Positions 7,409-15,766 of a stretch of 64,000 bases of DNA are shown here, piece by piece. The DNA is from Candidatus Latescibacterota bacterium (GTDB taxonomy: Bacteria; Latescibacterota; UBA2968), in contig JAJEHL010000026.1 of NCBI GenBank assembly GCA_022823725.1, forward strand, positions 310,001 through 374,000, given 5' to 3'. A model generated the notes under the pieces. The model had not been told where the DNA came from. It worked only from the letters and a program-made list of their open reading frames with translations, and ran no database searches. Position numbers and translations under genes: made by a program. Each line of letters starts with the position of its first letter. The first letter of the stretch is position 1.

Positions 7409-9319
7409 ATGTTTCTCCGAAGAAGATTCGCCATTTTTATAACTTTAATTGGTGTTTTAGGTGTTTATCTGGTACTCGATTCCCGGTTGGTGACCGGCGA
7501 AGATACTTATGAGCAATTGGGGCGCGGTTTTGATGAGATTAACGAAGCCTACCGCCTGCTCTTCAACCAGTATGTCGATGAGTTGAAGCCAGGGGATTTG
7601 AGTAAGGCTGCCATTTCCGGAATGTTGTGGGATCTGGATCCTTATACGACCCTTTTTGATAGTAGCGACCTCAAGCAACTTCAGATTGAAACACAGGGAA
7701 AATTCGGTGGGCTGGGCATTATGATCAGCAAGCGAGGAAAGGATGATGGGCCTCCGGTTGTGATGAGTGTTATTGAAGGCACGCCTGCCGATTCCACCAG
7801 CCTCGTTGTGGGAGATCGCATTGTCGCCATTGACGGGGATCCGACTTTTGACAAGGATCTGCGCGAAATTGTCAATGTTTTGCGGGGTGATCCAGGTGCT
7901 GGCGTGACCATCAAAATTGAGCGACCAGGGATGAAGGACCCCTTTGATCAGCCCATTATTCGGGCGCGCATTGACATTTCAAGTGTACAAATTCCGGGCG
8001 AAGTCGATCCCGATATCGGTTATATTTCCATGTCCTGGCTCAGTGCTTCTCGATTTACTGAACGCACAGGAGGAGAGTTGCAACAGGCGTTGATAAGATC
8101 GCTCAATAATGGCGCTACGGGGATTATCCTGGATTTGCGCGGCAATCCCGGAGGCTTACTCAACGCGGCGGTTGATGTGGTCGATAAATTTTTGCCATCT
8201 GATCGCCTGGTTGTGTCAACCAGAGGTCGCCTTTCGGATCAGAGTCGCAGTCACAAAACGCGCGACGACTCCGTATTGCCCGCCGAGATTCCACTCGTGA
8301 TCCTGGTTGACGAGCGCAGTGCCAGCGCATCAGAAATTGTCGCAGGGGCAATTCAGGATTGGGACCGGGGGGTTATAGTGGGCACGCAAACATTTGGAAA
8401 AGGCTCTGTACAGACCGTGCGCCAACTGGGTCGTCTGGGCGATAAGGCTTTGAAGCTGACAACAGCAGCCTATTATACGCCGAGTGGACGCAGCATTCAC
8501 AATGCTGAGAAGCGCCGATATCGCGGCGGTCCCATTGAGATTACTGTGGGAAATTCAATCAAGGTCTCGGCCTATGAACTCTTTGGTATTATTGGTCAGG
8601 CTGAACGGCGCGAAGATGTTATTACGGAACTCGAGGAGAGATTTGATCTGGACAAGGACCTGGCGGAAGAAGTACTTGGAATGCGATTGGAAGGGTTGTT
8701 GGGATTGGCTTCCAGCGAGCATAACGGCCCCGAAGATGTCGATCCCGAAAAGGTATTTACAACGCGCGTGAACAAGCGCAAAGTTTATGGCGGCGGTGGG
8801 ATTAAGCCCGATGTGGTGGTGCAACAAGAGCGCAGGCCACGGCTGGTGATAGCATTATTGCGCGAGGGGTTGATTTTTGATTTTGCGGTTGATTTTGCAA
8901 CAAAGCAATCATTCCCCAATCGGTTTGAAGACTACACCTTGCCCGAAGATATTGTCGCTCAATTCTGGACTTTCATGGCAGATTCATCCAATGCCGAGGG
9001 TTTTGACTATAAAGCGGATACAGAAATTCAAGTGCAAGAGGTCAAGAAATCACTAAAAGAGAAGGATGTATTGACAGACGAGACCACAGCCGCACTCAAT
9101 CAATTGTCACAGGCTGCCGAGCGCGAGCGCGAAGCCGATTATAATAAGGCCGAGCCGTATATCCGTCTGGAAATTGAACGGGCATTGGCCAATCGCGTGT
9201 GGGGCACTAATGGCAAAATTTTAGCGACGCTGAAGGGTGATAAGCAATTTCAAGAGGCTGTTCGTCTGTTAAAGGATCGGGCTGTTTACGCGCAAAAATT
9301 GGCATTGGTGGAAGAGTGA
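7409..9319 (+). CDS. C-terminal processing protease (S41 family, PDZ domain)
   Basis: The 636-residue protein begins with a basic stretch and a single hydrophobic segment (residues about 7-25), so it is exported or anchored in the inner membrane with the catalytic part outside. A PDZ domain at about 90-175 includes GLGIMISKRG and VVGDRIVAIDGD. The S41 core has ILDLRGNPGG, the Ser motif DERSASASEIVAG and the Lys motif TFGKGSVQT, which form the Ser-Lys dyad region. The family trims or degrades proteins from their C-termini in the envelope. The C-terminal part of about 200 residues is longer than in small CtpA proteins and mostly charged and helical. The ribosome-binding site is CTGGAGG. Confidence 0.92.
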   Translation: MFLRRRFAIFITLIGVLGVYLVLDSRLVTGEDTYEQLGRGFDEINEAYRLLFNQYVDELKPGDLSKAAISGMLWDLDPYTTLFDSSDLKQLQIETQGKFGGLGIMISKRGKDDGPPVVMSVIEGTPADSTSLVVGDRIVAIDGDPTFDKDLREIVNVLRGDPGAGVTIKIERPGMKDPFDQPIIRARIDISSVQIPGEVDPDIGYISMSWLSASRFTERTGGELQQALIRSLNNGATGIILDLRGNPGGLLNAAVDVVDKFLPSDRLVVSTRGRLSDQSRSHKTRDDSVLPAEIPLVILVDERSASASEIVAGAIQDWDRGVIVGTQTFGKGSVQTVRQLGRLGDKALKLTTAAYYTPSGRSIHNAEKRRYRGGPIEITVGNSIKVSAYELFGIIGQAERREDVITELEERFDLDKDLAEEVLGMRLEGLLGLASSEHNGPEDVDPEKVFTTRVNKRKVYGGGGIKPDVVVQQERRPRLVIALLREGLIFDFAVDFATKQSFPNRFEDYTLPEDIVAQFWTFMADSSNAEGFDYKADTEIQVQEVKKSLKEKDVLTDETTAALNQLSQAAEREREADYNKAEPYIRLEIERALANRVWGTNGKILATLKGDKQFQEAVRLLKDRAVYAQKLALVEE

Positions 9320-9327
9320 ATTGATGG

Positions 9328-9363
9328 ACTGGATTCCGGCTCAAAACCATGCCGGAATGACAC
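9328..9363 (+). repeat. Dispersed palindromic repeat, copy 1
   Basis: An ATTCCGGC/GCCGGAAT hairpin (9333-9340 and 9351-9358) with a 10-base loop is preceded by ACTGG and followed by GACACC. It belongs to the same family as the copies at 14809 and 46634. A separate GCCCCTGC/GCAGGGGC hairpin lies just downstream (about 9377-9400). Confidence 0.6.
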
Positions 9364-9473
9364 CTATTGCTCGTCACGCCCCTGCTTAAGGCGTGCAGGG
9401 GCAGGCTCTGCATGTTTTAAGCAGGCGTCCAGTGGTTTAAGTTAATAAACGTAAAGATATCGGAAAATATCTC

Positions 9474-10769
9474 ATGATGTCATTGCCCAACATTATTTTT
9501 ATTCTCTGTGATGATATTGGCTATGGCGATCTGGGTTGTTATGGACAAAAGGTTATTCCCACACCCCGATTGGACCAGCTTGCGTCGGAATCCATGCGGT
9601 TCACGCAGTGTTATACCGGGTCTTCTATCTGCGCGCCATCTCGCTCGGTTTTAATGACGGGTTTACACAGTGGACACACGAGGGTGCGCGACAATATGGG
9701 CATTGTGGGTGGTGTGGGAGATCAGAAACGGGTGCCGCTTGAGCCGGAGGATTTTACGGTTGCCGAGATGCTCAAGCAGGCGGGTTATACCACTGGGATA
9801 ACGGGGAAATGGGGATTGGGTGAACCCGATTCGACGGGTATTCCCACGCGCAAGGGGTTTGATGAATGGTTTGGCTATCTCAACCAGCGCAACGCGCATT
9901 CGTATTATCCGCCCTATTTGTGGCACAATGAAGAGAAGGTTATTCTCAAGGGCAATCTGGACGGCCAGGAGAACGACTATTCTCACGATATGATTTTTGA
10001 CTTTGCCTGTGACTTTATTCGCAACAATAGCGATGGTCCGTTTTTTTTGTACTTGCCGTGGACATTGCCGCACGGGAGATATGAAATTCCCGATGCGAGT
10101 GCCTGGGATGATAAACCCTGGACAGATGATGAGAAAATTTACGCGGCGATGATTACAAAAATCGATACACAGGTTGGACAAATTGCGGATTTGTTGCGCG
10201 AACTGAAGATAAAGGACAATACGCTTTTGTTTTTTGGTTCTGATCATGGCGCCGCACGCCGGTGGGAACCATTTGGCAGTTGTGGTGCTTTGCGCGGGCA
10301 AAAAGGGACGATGTATGAAGGTGGTCTGCGCACGCCTATGATTGTGCATTGGCCAGCTCGTATTCCGGCAGGTGCTGTGAGGGATCAGGTGTGGTATTAT
10401 GCCGATTTCATGCCTACGGTTGCAGACGCGATCGGCCTGGATGCGCCAGATAATATGGATGGCGTGAGCATATTGCAGACGCTTTTGGGTGAATCACAGG
10501 ATATTGGAGAACGCTTTTTGTACTGGGAGCGCTTTGGCGGGGGCTTCAAACAGGCTGTGCGCTGGAAAAATTGGAAGGCCGTGCGCAATCCGTCGCCCCT
10601 GTTGCTCGACGAACCGCTCGAGTTATACGATTTGGACAGGGATCTTGGCGAGGAAAACGATGTTGCAGCAGATCATCCGGATGTGATCGCCGAAATCGAG
10701 AACTATATGAAAGATGCGCGCACAGACTCTCCTAATTGGCCGATTGGCGTCAAGGGGGTGCAGGGGTAA
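9474..10769 (+). CDS. Sulfatase (formylglycine-dependent)
   Basis: The 431-residue enzyme has the N-terminal metal-binding pair DD13-14 (ILCDDIGYGDLG) and the sulfatase signature CAPSR, with Cys53 to be converted to formylglycine. The later motifs are TGKWGLGE and GSDHGAARR. It hydrolyses a sulfate ester, probably on a polysaccharide or small sugar. I see no Sec signal peptide, so it may act in the cytoplasm, unlike many arylsulfatases. A start three bases later (ATG at 9477) is equally possible. No maturation enzyme gene is in the window. Confidence 0.9.
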   Translation: MMSLPNIIFILCDDIGYGDLGCYGQKVIPTPRLDQLASESMRFTQCYTGSSICAPSRSVLMTGLHSGHTRVRDNMGIVGGVGDQKRVPLEPEDFTVAEMLKQAGYTTGITGKWGLGEPDSTGIPTRKGFDEWFGYLNQRNAHSYYPPYLWHNEEKVILKGNLDGQENDYSHDMIFDFACDFIRNNSDGPFFLYLPWTLPHGRYEIPDASAWDDKPWTDDEKIYAAMITKIDTQVGQIADLLRELKIKDNTLLFFGSDHGAARRWEPFGSCGALRGQKGTMYEGGLRTPMIVHWPARIPAGAVRDQVWYYADFMPTVADAIGLDAPDNMDGVSILQTLLGESQDIGERFLYWERFGGGFKQAVRWKNWKAVRNPSPLLLDEPLELYDLDRDLGEENDVAADHPDVIAEIENYMKDARTDSPNWPIGVKGVQG

Positions 10770-10828
10770 TTTCTTTATTCGGTTAATTTGGACCGAGCAT
10801 CTTGGCAATATGGAGTGACGAAGGACAG

Positions 10829-10856
10829 GTGTCATTGCGGCATGGTGTTGAGCCTC
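10829..10856 (-). repeat. Degenerate copy of the dispersed palindromic repeat
   Basis: Read on the minus strand, this holds GGCTCAACACCATGCCGCAATGACACC-like sequence, close to copy 1 (loop and right arm kept, left arm decayed). The gap 10770-11057 also holds a terminator and no gene. Confidence 0.4.
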
Positions 10857-10906
10857 CACGCGCAGCACAACGCCAGTAATCCAGTTATCATTTTTAGAAA
10901 AAATAG

Positions 10907-10938
10907 AACGCTTTGGTGTTATACCAGAGCGTTTTTGT
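10907..10938 (+). terminator. Rho-independent terminator downstream of the sulfatase
   Basis: AACGCTTTGGT (10907-10917) pairs with ACCAGAGCGTT (10923-10933), with one G-U wobble, and is followed by a T run. Confidence 0.8.
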
Positions 10939-11057
10939 TTTGAGTTTGCAAAGTTGATGACTCAGTACTATGGGAAAGACTTCATACCTGCGGCAATTAC
11001 CATATTACATCAATTGAATACTCCTGAAAGGGTCTGTCGCTGCTAATAAAAGGCGCA

Positions 11058-11306
11058 TTACATATATTCCCGGAAATCTTCGAGCGGTTCGTCGAAATCA
11101 TCGCTTATATGAACAAGCCCTTTGGCACTTCCGGGTCGCCGTCGCCGCTTAGTTGGAACTGCTGGTACAGTTGCATTCTGCTCAACAGCCACAAATTTGA
11201 CCACAGGTTGATTGCGTTCCGTAATAATGACATCCTCGCCGCGTCTGGCTCGCTCCACGAGTTCAGGGAACCGTTGCTGTGCTTGATCCAACTCAAAACA
11301 ATTCAT
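11058..11306 (-). CDS. Phd/YefM-family antitoxin without a visible toxin partner
   Basis: The 82-residue protein has the Phd/YefM DNA-binding fold in residues about 1-50, including ELDQAQQRFPELVERARRGED and VIITERNQPVVKFV. Its C-terminal tail PGSAKGLVHISDDFDEPLEDF is the toxin-binding type usually paired with PIN-domain (VapC-like) toxins. The space downstream on the same strand before the sulfatase is only about 290 bp and has no toxin frame. Upstream is the transporter. It is therefore an orphan antitoxin, perhaps a relic or a trans-acting regulator. The ribosome-binding site AGGAGG stands before the start. Confidence 0.85.
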   Translation of the reverse strand: MNCFELDQAQQRFPELVERARRGEDVIITERNQPVVKFVAVEQNATVPAVPTKRRRRPGSAKGLVHISDDFDEPLEDFREYM

Positions 11307-11401
11307 TGCACAATCCTCCTTTTATATTCGAAATTACTATACCCAACAATAAAAGTCAACCAACAGCTTTCATTTTATCTGCGCGAGGGTGGGCTCAGGT
11401 A

Positions 11402-12634
11402 TCAAATTAAAATACCAGCGACACAGGCGGTCATCATCATCGCAAGTGTGCCGCCGATCATGGCGCGTATGCCGAGGATGGCTAATTCTGCACGGCGCTC
11501 TGGGGCGATGCCGCCGATGCCGCCGATTTGAATGCCCACGCTGCCAAAGTTGGCAAAGCCGCACAATGCATACGTCAGGATCAAGGTGCTCCGCTCGCTC
11601 AAGACCACGCCCGAATCGGGCTGGGACCATTCCATCATTTGTGCATAGGCGATAAATTCGTTGAGCACCATCTTCTTGCCCAGTAATTCACCAGCATAAA
11701 AGCAATCGGACCACGGAATGCCCAGCAGATAGGCAAACGGTGCAAAGACATAACCGAAAAGTGCGGCAAGAGACCAGTGCCAGTTATATCCAAAGAGCGC
11801 GCCAGTCCACTCACCAATCAGACCCAGAACGGCATCGACCAATGCGACGAGGGCAAGGAAAGCGATGAGCATTGCGACGACATTGAGGGTCAGTTTCATG
11901 CCGTCTAAAGCCCCTTTGGTTGCAGCATCTATGACATTGGCGTGTTTTTCTTCTACAGCTAATTCAACGTGTCCCAGGGTCACGGATTGCTCGGTTTCGG
12001 GAATCATCAGTTTGGAAATGAGCAATGCTGCAGGTGCGGAGATGACCGACGCGGCTACGAGATGTCCCGCGTCAATGCCCATGCCCACATAGGCGACCAG
12101 GACGCCACCGGCAATGGTCGCAAAGCCTCCAACCATCAATGCCATGAGTTCTGATTTTGTCATGCTGCTTATGTATGGACGCACCATCAGAGGAGCTTCG
12201 GTTTGTCCCACAAAAATATTGGCTGCTGCTGCGAGTGTTTCCGATCCCGACGTGCCCAATGTGCGTTGCATGACCCATGCAAATGCTTCAACGATTTTTT
12301 GGATGATGCCGAGGTAGTAGAGGATTGACATCAATGAGGAAAAGAAGATGATGGTGGGCAATACTTTGAAAGCAAAGAAGTGGTGGACGTATTCTTCTCC
12401 AAATACCAGACTTGTGCCCGCATCGACAAAGCCCAATGTGGCGGTGAAAAAATCTCCGATGCTTTGAAATATGGCAGCACCTATTGACGTTTTTAAAATG
12501 AATACCGCGAGGACAAGTTGCAACAACAGCCCGCCCCATACCACGCGAAGGTTCACCTGCTTTTTGTGCTCACTCATTGCCCAGGCCAGACCTATCATGA
12601 CCACCAGACCCAGCAGGCTGATTACGCGCTCCAT
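11402..12634 (-). CDS. Concentrative nucleoside transporter (NupC/CNT family)
   Basis: The 410-residue, highly hydrophobic protein is of the usual CNT length. It shows the family's nucleoside-binding segment SGSETLAAAANIFVGQTEAP and the C-terminal half motif YALCGFANFGSVGIQIGG. CNT proteins import nucleosides with Na+ or H+ across the inner membrane. It is transcribed alone, divergent from the lactonase gene, with the orphan antitoxin downstream. The start at 12634 has an AGGGGG-like site. Substrate choice (purine or pyrimidine nucleoside) cannot be set from sequence. Confidence 0.93.
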   Translation of the reverse strand: MERVISLLGLVVMIGLAWAMSEHKKQVNLRVVWGGLLLQLVLAVFILKTSIGAAIFQSIGDFFTATLGFVDAGTSLVFGEEYVHHFFAFKVLPTIIFFSSLMSILYYLGIIQKIVEAFAWVMQRTLGTSGSETLAAAANIFVGQTEAPLMVRPYISSMTKSELMALMVGGFATIAGGVLVAYVGMGIDAGHLVAASVISAPAALLISKLMIPETEQSVTLGHVELAVEEKHANVIDAATKGALDGMKLTLNVVAMLIAFLALVALVDAVLGLIGEWTGALFGYNWHWSLAALFGYVFAPFAYLLGIPWSDCFYAGELLGKKMVLNEFIAYAQMMEWSQPDSGVVLSERSTLILTYALCGFANFGSVGIQIGGIGGIAPERRAELAILGIRAMIGGTLAMMMTACVAGILI

Positions 12635-12704
12635 AACCCCTCCTTTAACGGTTGCCGATGTGTGTGAATGCTTTTAAATTGGTTCGTTGCCCTTAATATA
12701 AGAC

Positions 12705-12720
12705 GGTGAAACGGTTCACA
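12705..12720. promoter_or_regulatory. Operator-like inverted repeat between nupC-like gene and lactonase gene
   Basis: GTGAA-ACGG-TTCAC (12706-12719) is an imperfect palindrome of the size and style bound by LacI/GntR-type regulators. It lies in the divergent gap, 35 bp before the lactonase start. This is a visual match only. Confidence 0.3.
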
Positions 12721-12754
12721 ATGCTTTTTTTACTCTTCGAGAAAGGTTCGTACA

Positions 12755-13627
12755 ATGGGTATTGAAGTTATTCGGGACGAGATGGCGGATCTGGTCGATC
12801 CCGCGGCAGAACCCGAATTGGTTGCAGATGGATTTCAGTTTACCGAAGGTCCGGTCTGGGATCCGGCACAGGTCTGTTTGTTTTTTTCGGATATTCCGGC
12901 AAATACCATTTTCAAGTGGTCACCAGAAGGGGGTGTGGTCGCATATCGCCAACCGAGTTATCATTCAAATGGTTTGACATTGGATGGACAGGGAAGGCTC
13001 CTTTCGTGCGAGCACTCTGGCCGGCGGGTGAGCATTGAGGCAGATGGAGAATTGAAGACGCTGGTAGATTCTTATCAGGGCAAAAAGCTCAATTCGCCCA
13101 ATGATCTGGTTGTCTGTCAGAATGGGGACATCATTTTCACAGATCCTCCTTATGGTCTGTCGGGCAGGCATGGTGTGCCGGGAGAACAGGAATTGCCGTT
13201 CCTGGGGGTATATCGCCTGCCTTTGGGCGAATCAGAACCCGTTCTTTTGATTGACGATTTTGAACGCCCCAATGGCTTGGCGATAACAGCCGATGAAAAG
13301 ACCCTGTATGTCGATGACACGCATCGGGGACATATTCGCGCATTTGATGTGCAGGAAGATGGCTCTCTCGCAAATGGCAGGGTATTGGCTGAACTCAAAG
13401 GTGATGAAGATGGTGCGCCCGATGGCCTGAAGCTGGATCGCAATGGGAATATTTATTGCACGGGACCGGGTGCTGTGTGGGTGTTTAACCCTGCTGGTGA
13501 CCTTCTTGGAAAAATTAGACTGCCTCTTCCCGCTGCCAATTTGAACTGGGGCGGTGAGGATCGGAAGACGTTATTTTTTACAGCGAGAACCGATGTTTAT
13601 CGCGTGGCGTGTACAGTGGGAGGATAG
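12755..13627 (+). CDS. SMP-30/gluconolactonase-family lactonase
   Basis: This is a 290-residue six-bladed propeller enzyme. Its family metal-site motifs are in order: FTEGPVWD (Glu ligand), NSPNDLV (Asn ligand), FERPNGLAI and GAPDGLKLD (Asp ligand). It is cytoplasmic (no signal peptide) and probably hydrolyses an aldonolactone to the sugar acid. The next gene starts 3 bp after its stop and encodes an enolase-superfamily acid-sugar dehydratase, so the two likely act in sequence: lactone to acid, then to 2-keto-3-deoxy acid. The ribosome-binding site is GAAAGG. Confidence 0.92.
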   Translation: MGIEVIRDEMADLVDPAAEPELVADGFQFTEGPVWDPAQVCLFFSDIPANTIFKWSPEGGVVAYRQPSYHSNGLTLDGQGRLLSCEHSGRRVSIEADGELKTLVDSYQGKKLNSPNDLVVCQNGDIIFTDPPYGLSGRHGVPGEQELPFLGVYRLPLGESEPVLLIDDFERPNGLAITADEKTLYVDDTHRGHIRAFDVQEDGSLANGRVLAELKGDEDGAPDGLKLDRNGNIYCTGPGAVWVFNPAGDLLGKIRLPLPAANLNWGGEDRKTLFFTARTDVYRVACTVGG

Positions 13628-13630
13628 AAA

Positions 13631-14776
13631 ATGAAAATCACAGCTATCAAGACGTTTATGGCGAGCATGGGACAGCGGTCTCGGGCGCTGGTAAAGGTCG
13701 AAACCGATGAAGGCATTTACGGATGGGGAGAGTGTTATAGTCCCGGGCCCGATCTGGCAATTGGTCCAACGATGGATTATATTTTTGAGCTGGTTAAAGG
13801 TGAAGATCCGCGGCGGATTGAATACATCATGCTCAAGCTGTTTCAGCAGTTCAGATTTCCACCAGGCGCAATAGGTCTTTCCGCTATGTCGGGCCTGGAT
13901 CACGCGCTGTGGGATATCAGTGGCAAAGCTGCGGGAGTGCCGGTTTACATGCTGTTGGGCGGTGCTGTGCGCGATCGCATTCAGGTTTATCGGAGTGTCG
14001 GTGGAAAAGACGGCAGGGAAGCAGCAAGGGTTGCGCGCAAGCTCAATGAAGAGCACGGTATTACGGCATTTAAGACCAGTCCGTTTCGCCTGGATCCCAG
14101 TGCAGATCGATGGGGTCGGGTATGTGCGGCTGCCGCCGATTATTTTGAGGCATTGCGAAAGCATTCGGATGACAACTGGGAATTTGCATTTGATCCGCAT
14201 GCTAAAATTTTTGAGCCAATTCGCGCCTTGCAACTTGCCAATGCTCTGGCGCCTTATGATCCGCTCTTTTATGAAGAACCATTAAGGCCCGAGAACAGCG
14301 ATGCGTGGGCGCGCTTGCGTTCACAAATGCAGGTTCCGCTGGCAACGGGTGAATCTCTGTACACGAAGTTTGAGTTTTTGGATTTGTTGTCGAAAGATGG
14401 CGCAGATATTATTCAGCCAGATATTTGTATATGCGGTGGGTTATTGGAGATGCGCAAGATCGCTGCAATTGCACAGGCGCATTATGTGACAGTGGCACCG
14501 CACAATCCGATGGGACCATTGGCTACAGCGGTCAATGTCCAATTTGCCGCTGCCACGCCCAATTTCAAAATTCTGGAATATCACCTGCCCGATGAAAACA
14601 ATGCCCTGAACTGGCTGGATGAACCCTATTGGCCCGTAGATGGATATTTGGAATTGAGGCCAGATCGTCCCGGTTTGGGTGTGGAAGTGAATGAAGAAGT
14701 CATCAGAGCGGGTGAATACGTCCACTGGGAACGGGGGAGTACCAAAGCGCCCGATGGTTCGACGAATTATATTTAA
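13631..14776 (+). CDS. Enolase-superfamily sugar-acid dehydratase (mandelate racemase/galactonate dehydratase-like)
   Basis: The 381-residue protein has the capping domain, then a barrel with catalytic residues in the expected places: Lys148 (FKTSP), Asp188 and His190 (FDPHAK), Glu216 (EEPLRP), Glu241 (ATGESLY), Asp264 (QPDICICGG) and His291 (APHNPMGP). The DPH at the second strand and the HNPMGP loop resemble D-galactonate or related acid-sugar dehydratases. The enzyme would dehydrate an aldonic acid to a 2-keto-3-deoxy acid with Mg2+. It is in an operon with the lactonase. No aldolase or kinase for the product is next to it. Confidence 0.9.
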   Translation: MKITAIKTFMASMGQRSRALVKVETDEGIYGWGECYSPGPDLAIGPTMDYIFELVKGEDPRRIEYIMLKLFQQFRFPPGAIGLSAMSGLDHALWDISGKAAGVPVYMLLGGAVRDRIQVYRSVGGKDGREAARVARKLNEEHGITAFKTSPFRLDPSADRWGRVCAAAADYFEALRKHSDDNWEFAFDPHAKIFEPIRALQLANALAPYDPLFYEEPLRPENSDAWARLRSQMQVPLATGESLYTKFEFLDLLSKDGADIIQPDICICGGLLEMRKIAAIAQAHYVTVAPHNPMGPLATAVNVQFAAATPNFKILEYHLPDENNALNWLDEPYWPVDGYLELRPDRPGLGVEVNEEVIRAGEYVHWERGSTKAPDGSTNYI

Positions 14777-14808
14777 GGGGCTGGTTGGGTAGCGGGTAGC
14801 TAAAAACC

Positions 14809-14844
14809 ACTGGATCGCGGCTTAACATCATGCCGCGATGACGG
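14809..14844 (+). repeat. Dispersed palindromic repeat, copy 2
   Basis: The ATCGCGGC/GCCGCGAT arms (14814-14821 and 14832-14839) have a 10-base loop, with CTGG before and GACGGC after. It is nearly identical in arms and flanks to the inverted copy at 46634-46668. Confidence 0.7.
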
Positions 14845-14899
14845 CTTTCGTGTACAGCACATGATTTGCTGGCCGCTAATCGCTGAATAGGAGGAAGCT

Positions 14900-15676
14900 A
14901 TGACACCTGAAGAACGATTTATGTTTGACCTGGAGGGCTATCTGGTCATTAAAAATGTGTTGACGCCCGAGGAAGTCAAACGGCTCAATGAGGTCGCCGA
15001 TGCGACATTCGTGCGCGATTACGACGATCCGGGCGAGGATTCAAAGGGGCGAGCAGGTCGCCGACAGGTGGGGCGCGTGTCTGCGTGGTCGCCAGAGACA
15101 CAGGCTCTGATTGATCACCCGCGCATTTTGCCGTATTTAATTGAATTGCTCGGTCCAGGTTTTCGACTCGATCACGACTATTGCATCTTTATGAGGCCGG
15201 GGGCTGCATGTGGCCGCCTGCACGGTGCGCCCGGCGGGCATACGGGCAGCCAACGCAAGTACCTGTATCTGGAAGGTGAGATGTTGAATGGGTTGAGTGT
15301 GGTGACGTTCTTTTTGGCGGATGCAAAGGCAGGAGATGGTGGCTTTGCCTGTATTCCCGGAAGCCATAAGACCAATTTCGGACAAAATGTGCCCCTCGAA
15401 GTGCGTGATTTTGAGCGCGTTCCCGATTATATGGTCCAACCCGCAGTGGAAGCAGGCGATGCGCTGATTTTTACAGAGGCGCTGATGCACGGCACGATGC
15501 CGTGGAGAGCACAACATGAACGCCGCGCATTTTTGTACAAATACGCACCGGGTCATCTGGCGTATTCCAATAATTTTTACAATGCGGATGACTATACCAA
15601 TCCATCAGATCAACAGCGGCGTATCTTGACGCCGCCATCTGCGGGAAGACGACCTCCGGTGATTCAGGAAGTGTGA
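14900..15676 (+). CDS. Phytanoyl-CoA dioxygenase (PhyH)-like protein
   Basis: The 258-residue cupin-type protein is of PhyH length. It has the N-terminal family start EGYLVIKNVLTPEEV, a middle segment ending in RLHGAPGGH (His108) and the C-terminal LMHGTMPW with a second His and downstream Arg. Family members use Fe(II) and 2-oxoglutarate to hydroxylate small molecules. The usual metal motif HxD reads H-G-A here, so the acidic ligand is missing or supplied from elsewhere. Function as a normal Fe/2OG oxygenase is not certain. AGGAGGAA precedes the start. It lies between the sugar-acid genes and a sulfatase-fold gene. Confidence 0.82.
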   Translation: MTPEERFMFDLEGYLVIKNVLTPEEVKRLNEVADATFVRDYDDPGEDSKGRAGRRQVGRVSAWSPETQALIDHPRILPYLIELLGPGFRLDHDYCIFMRPGAACGRLHGAPGGHTGSQRKYLYLEGEMLNGLSVVTFFLADAKAGDGGFACIPGSHKTNFGQNVPLEVRDFERVPDYMVQPAVEAGDALIFTEALMHGTMPWRAQHERRAFLYKYAPGHLAYSNNFYNADDYTNPSDQQRRILTPPSAGRRPPVIQEV

Positions 15677-15688
15677 TCCGCAGGCATG

Positions 15689-15747
15689 TCCCTGTGAAAA
15701 CAGGGATGAACGCAGATACACACAGATAAGGCGAAAAACCTTTCGCC
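15689..15747 (+). other. Two intergenic hairpins before the sulfatase-fold gene
   Basis: TCCCTGT-GAAA-ACAGGGA (15689-15706, GNRA-type loop) is followed by GGCGAAA-AACC-TTTCGCC (15730-15747). No T run follows either. They could be mRNA stabilisers or part of a dispersed repeat. Confidence 0.4.
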
Positions 15748-15766
15748 CGTTGTGAAGGAAGATTCT

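Noticed and set aside
9663-10349. 228-residue minus-strand frame opposite the first sulfatase
   Set aside because: It lies wholly inside a well-supported sulfatase gene, has no ribosome-binding site and shows no family motif.
10770-11057. Toxin gene for the Phd antitoxin
   Set aside because: The space is under 300 bp and contains a terminator and a degenerate repeat but no frame of toxin length.
13571-14233. 220-residue minus-strand frame opposite the dehydratase
   Set aside because: It is covered by two solid plus-strand genes and lacks any recognisable motif.
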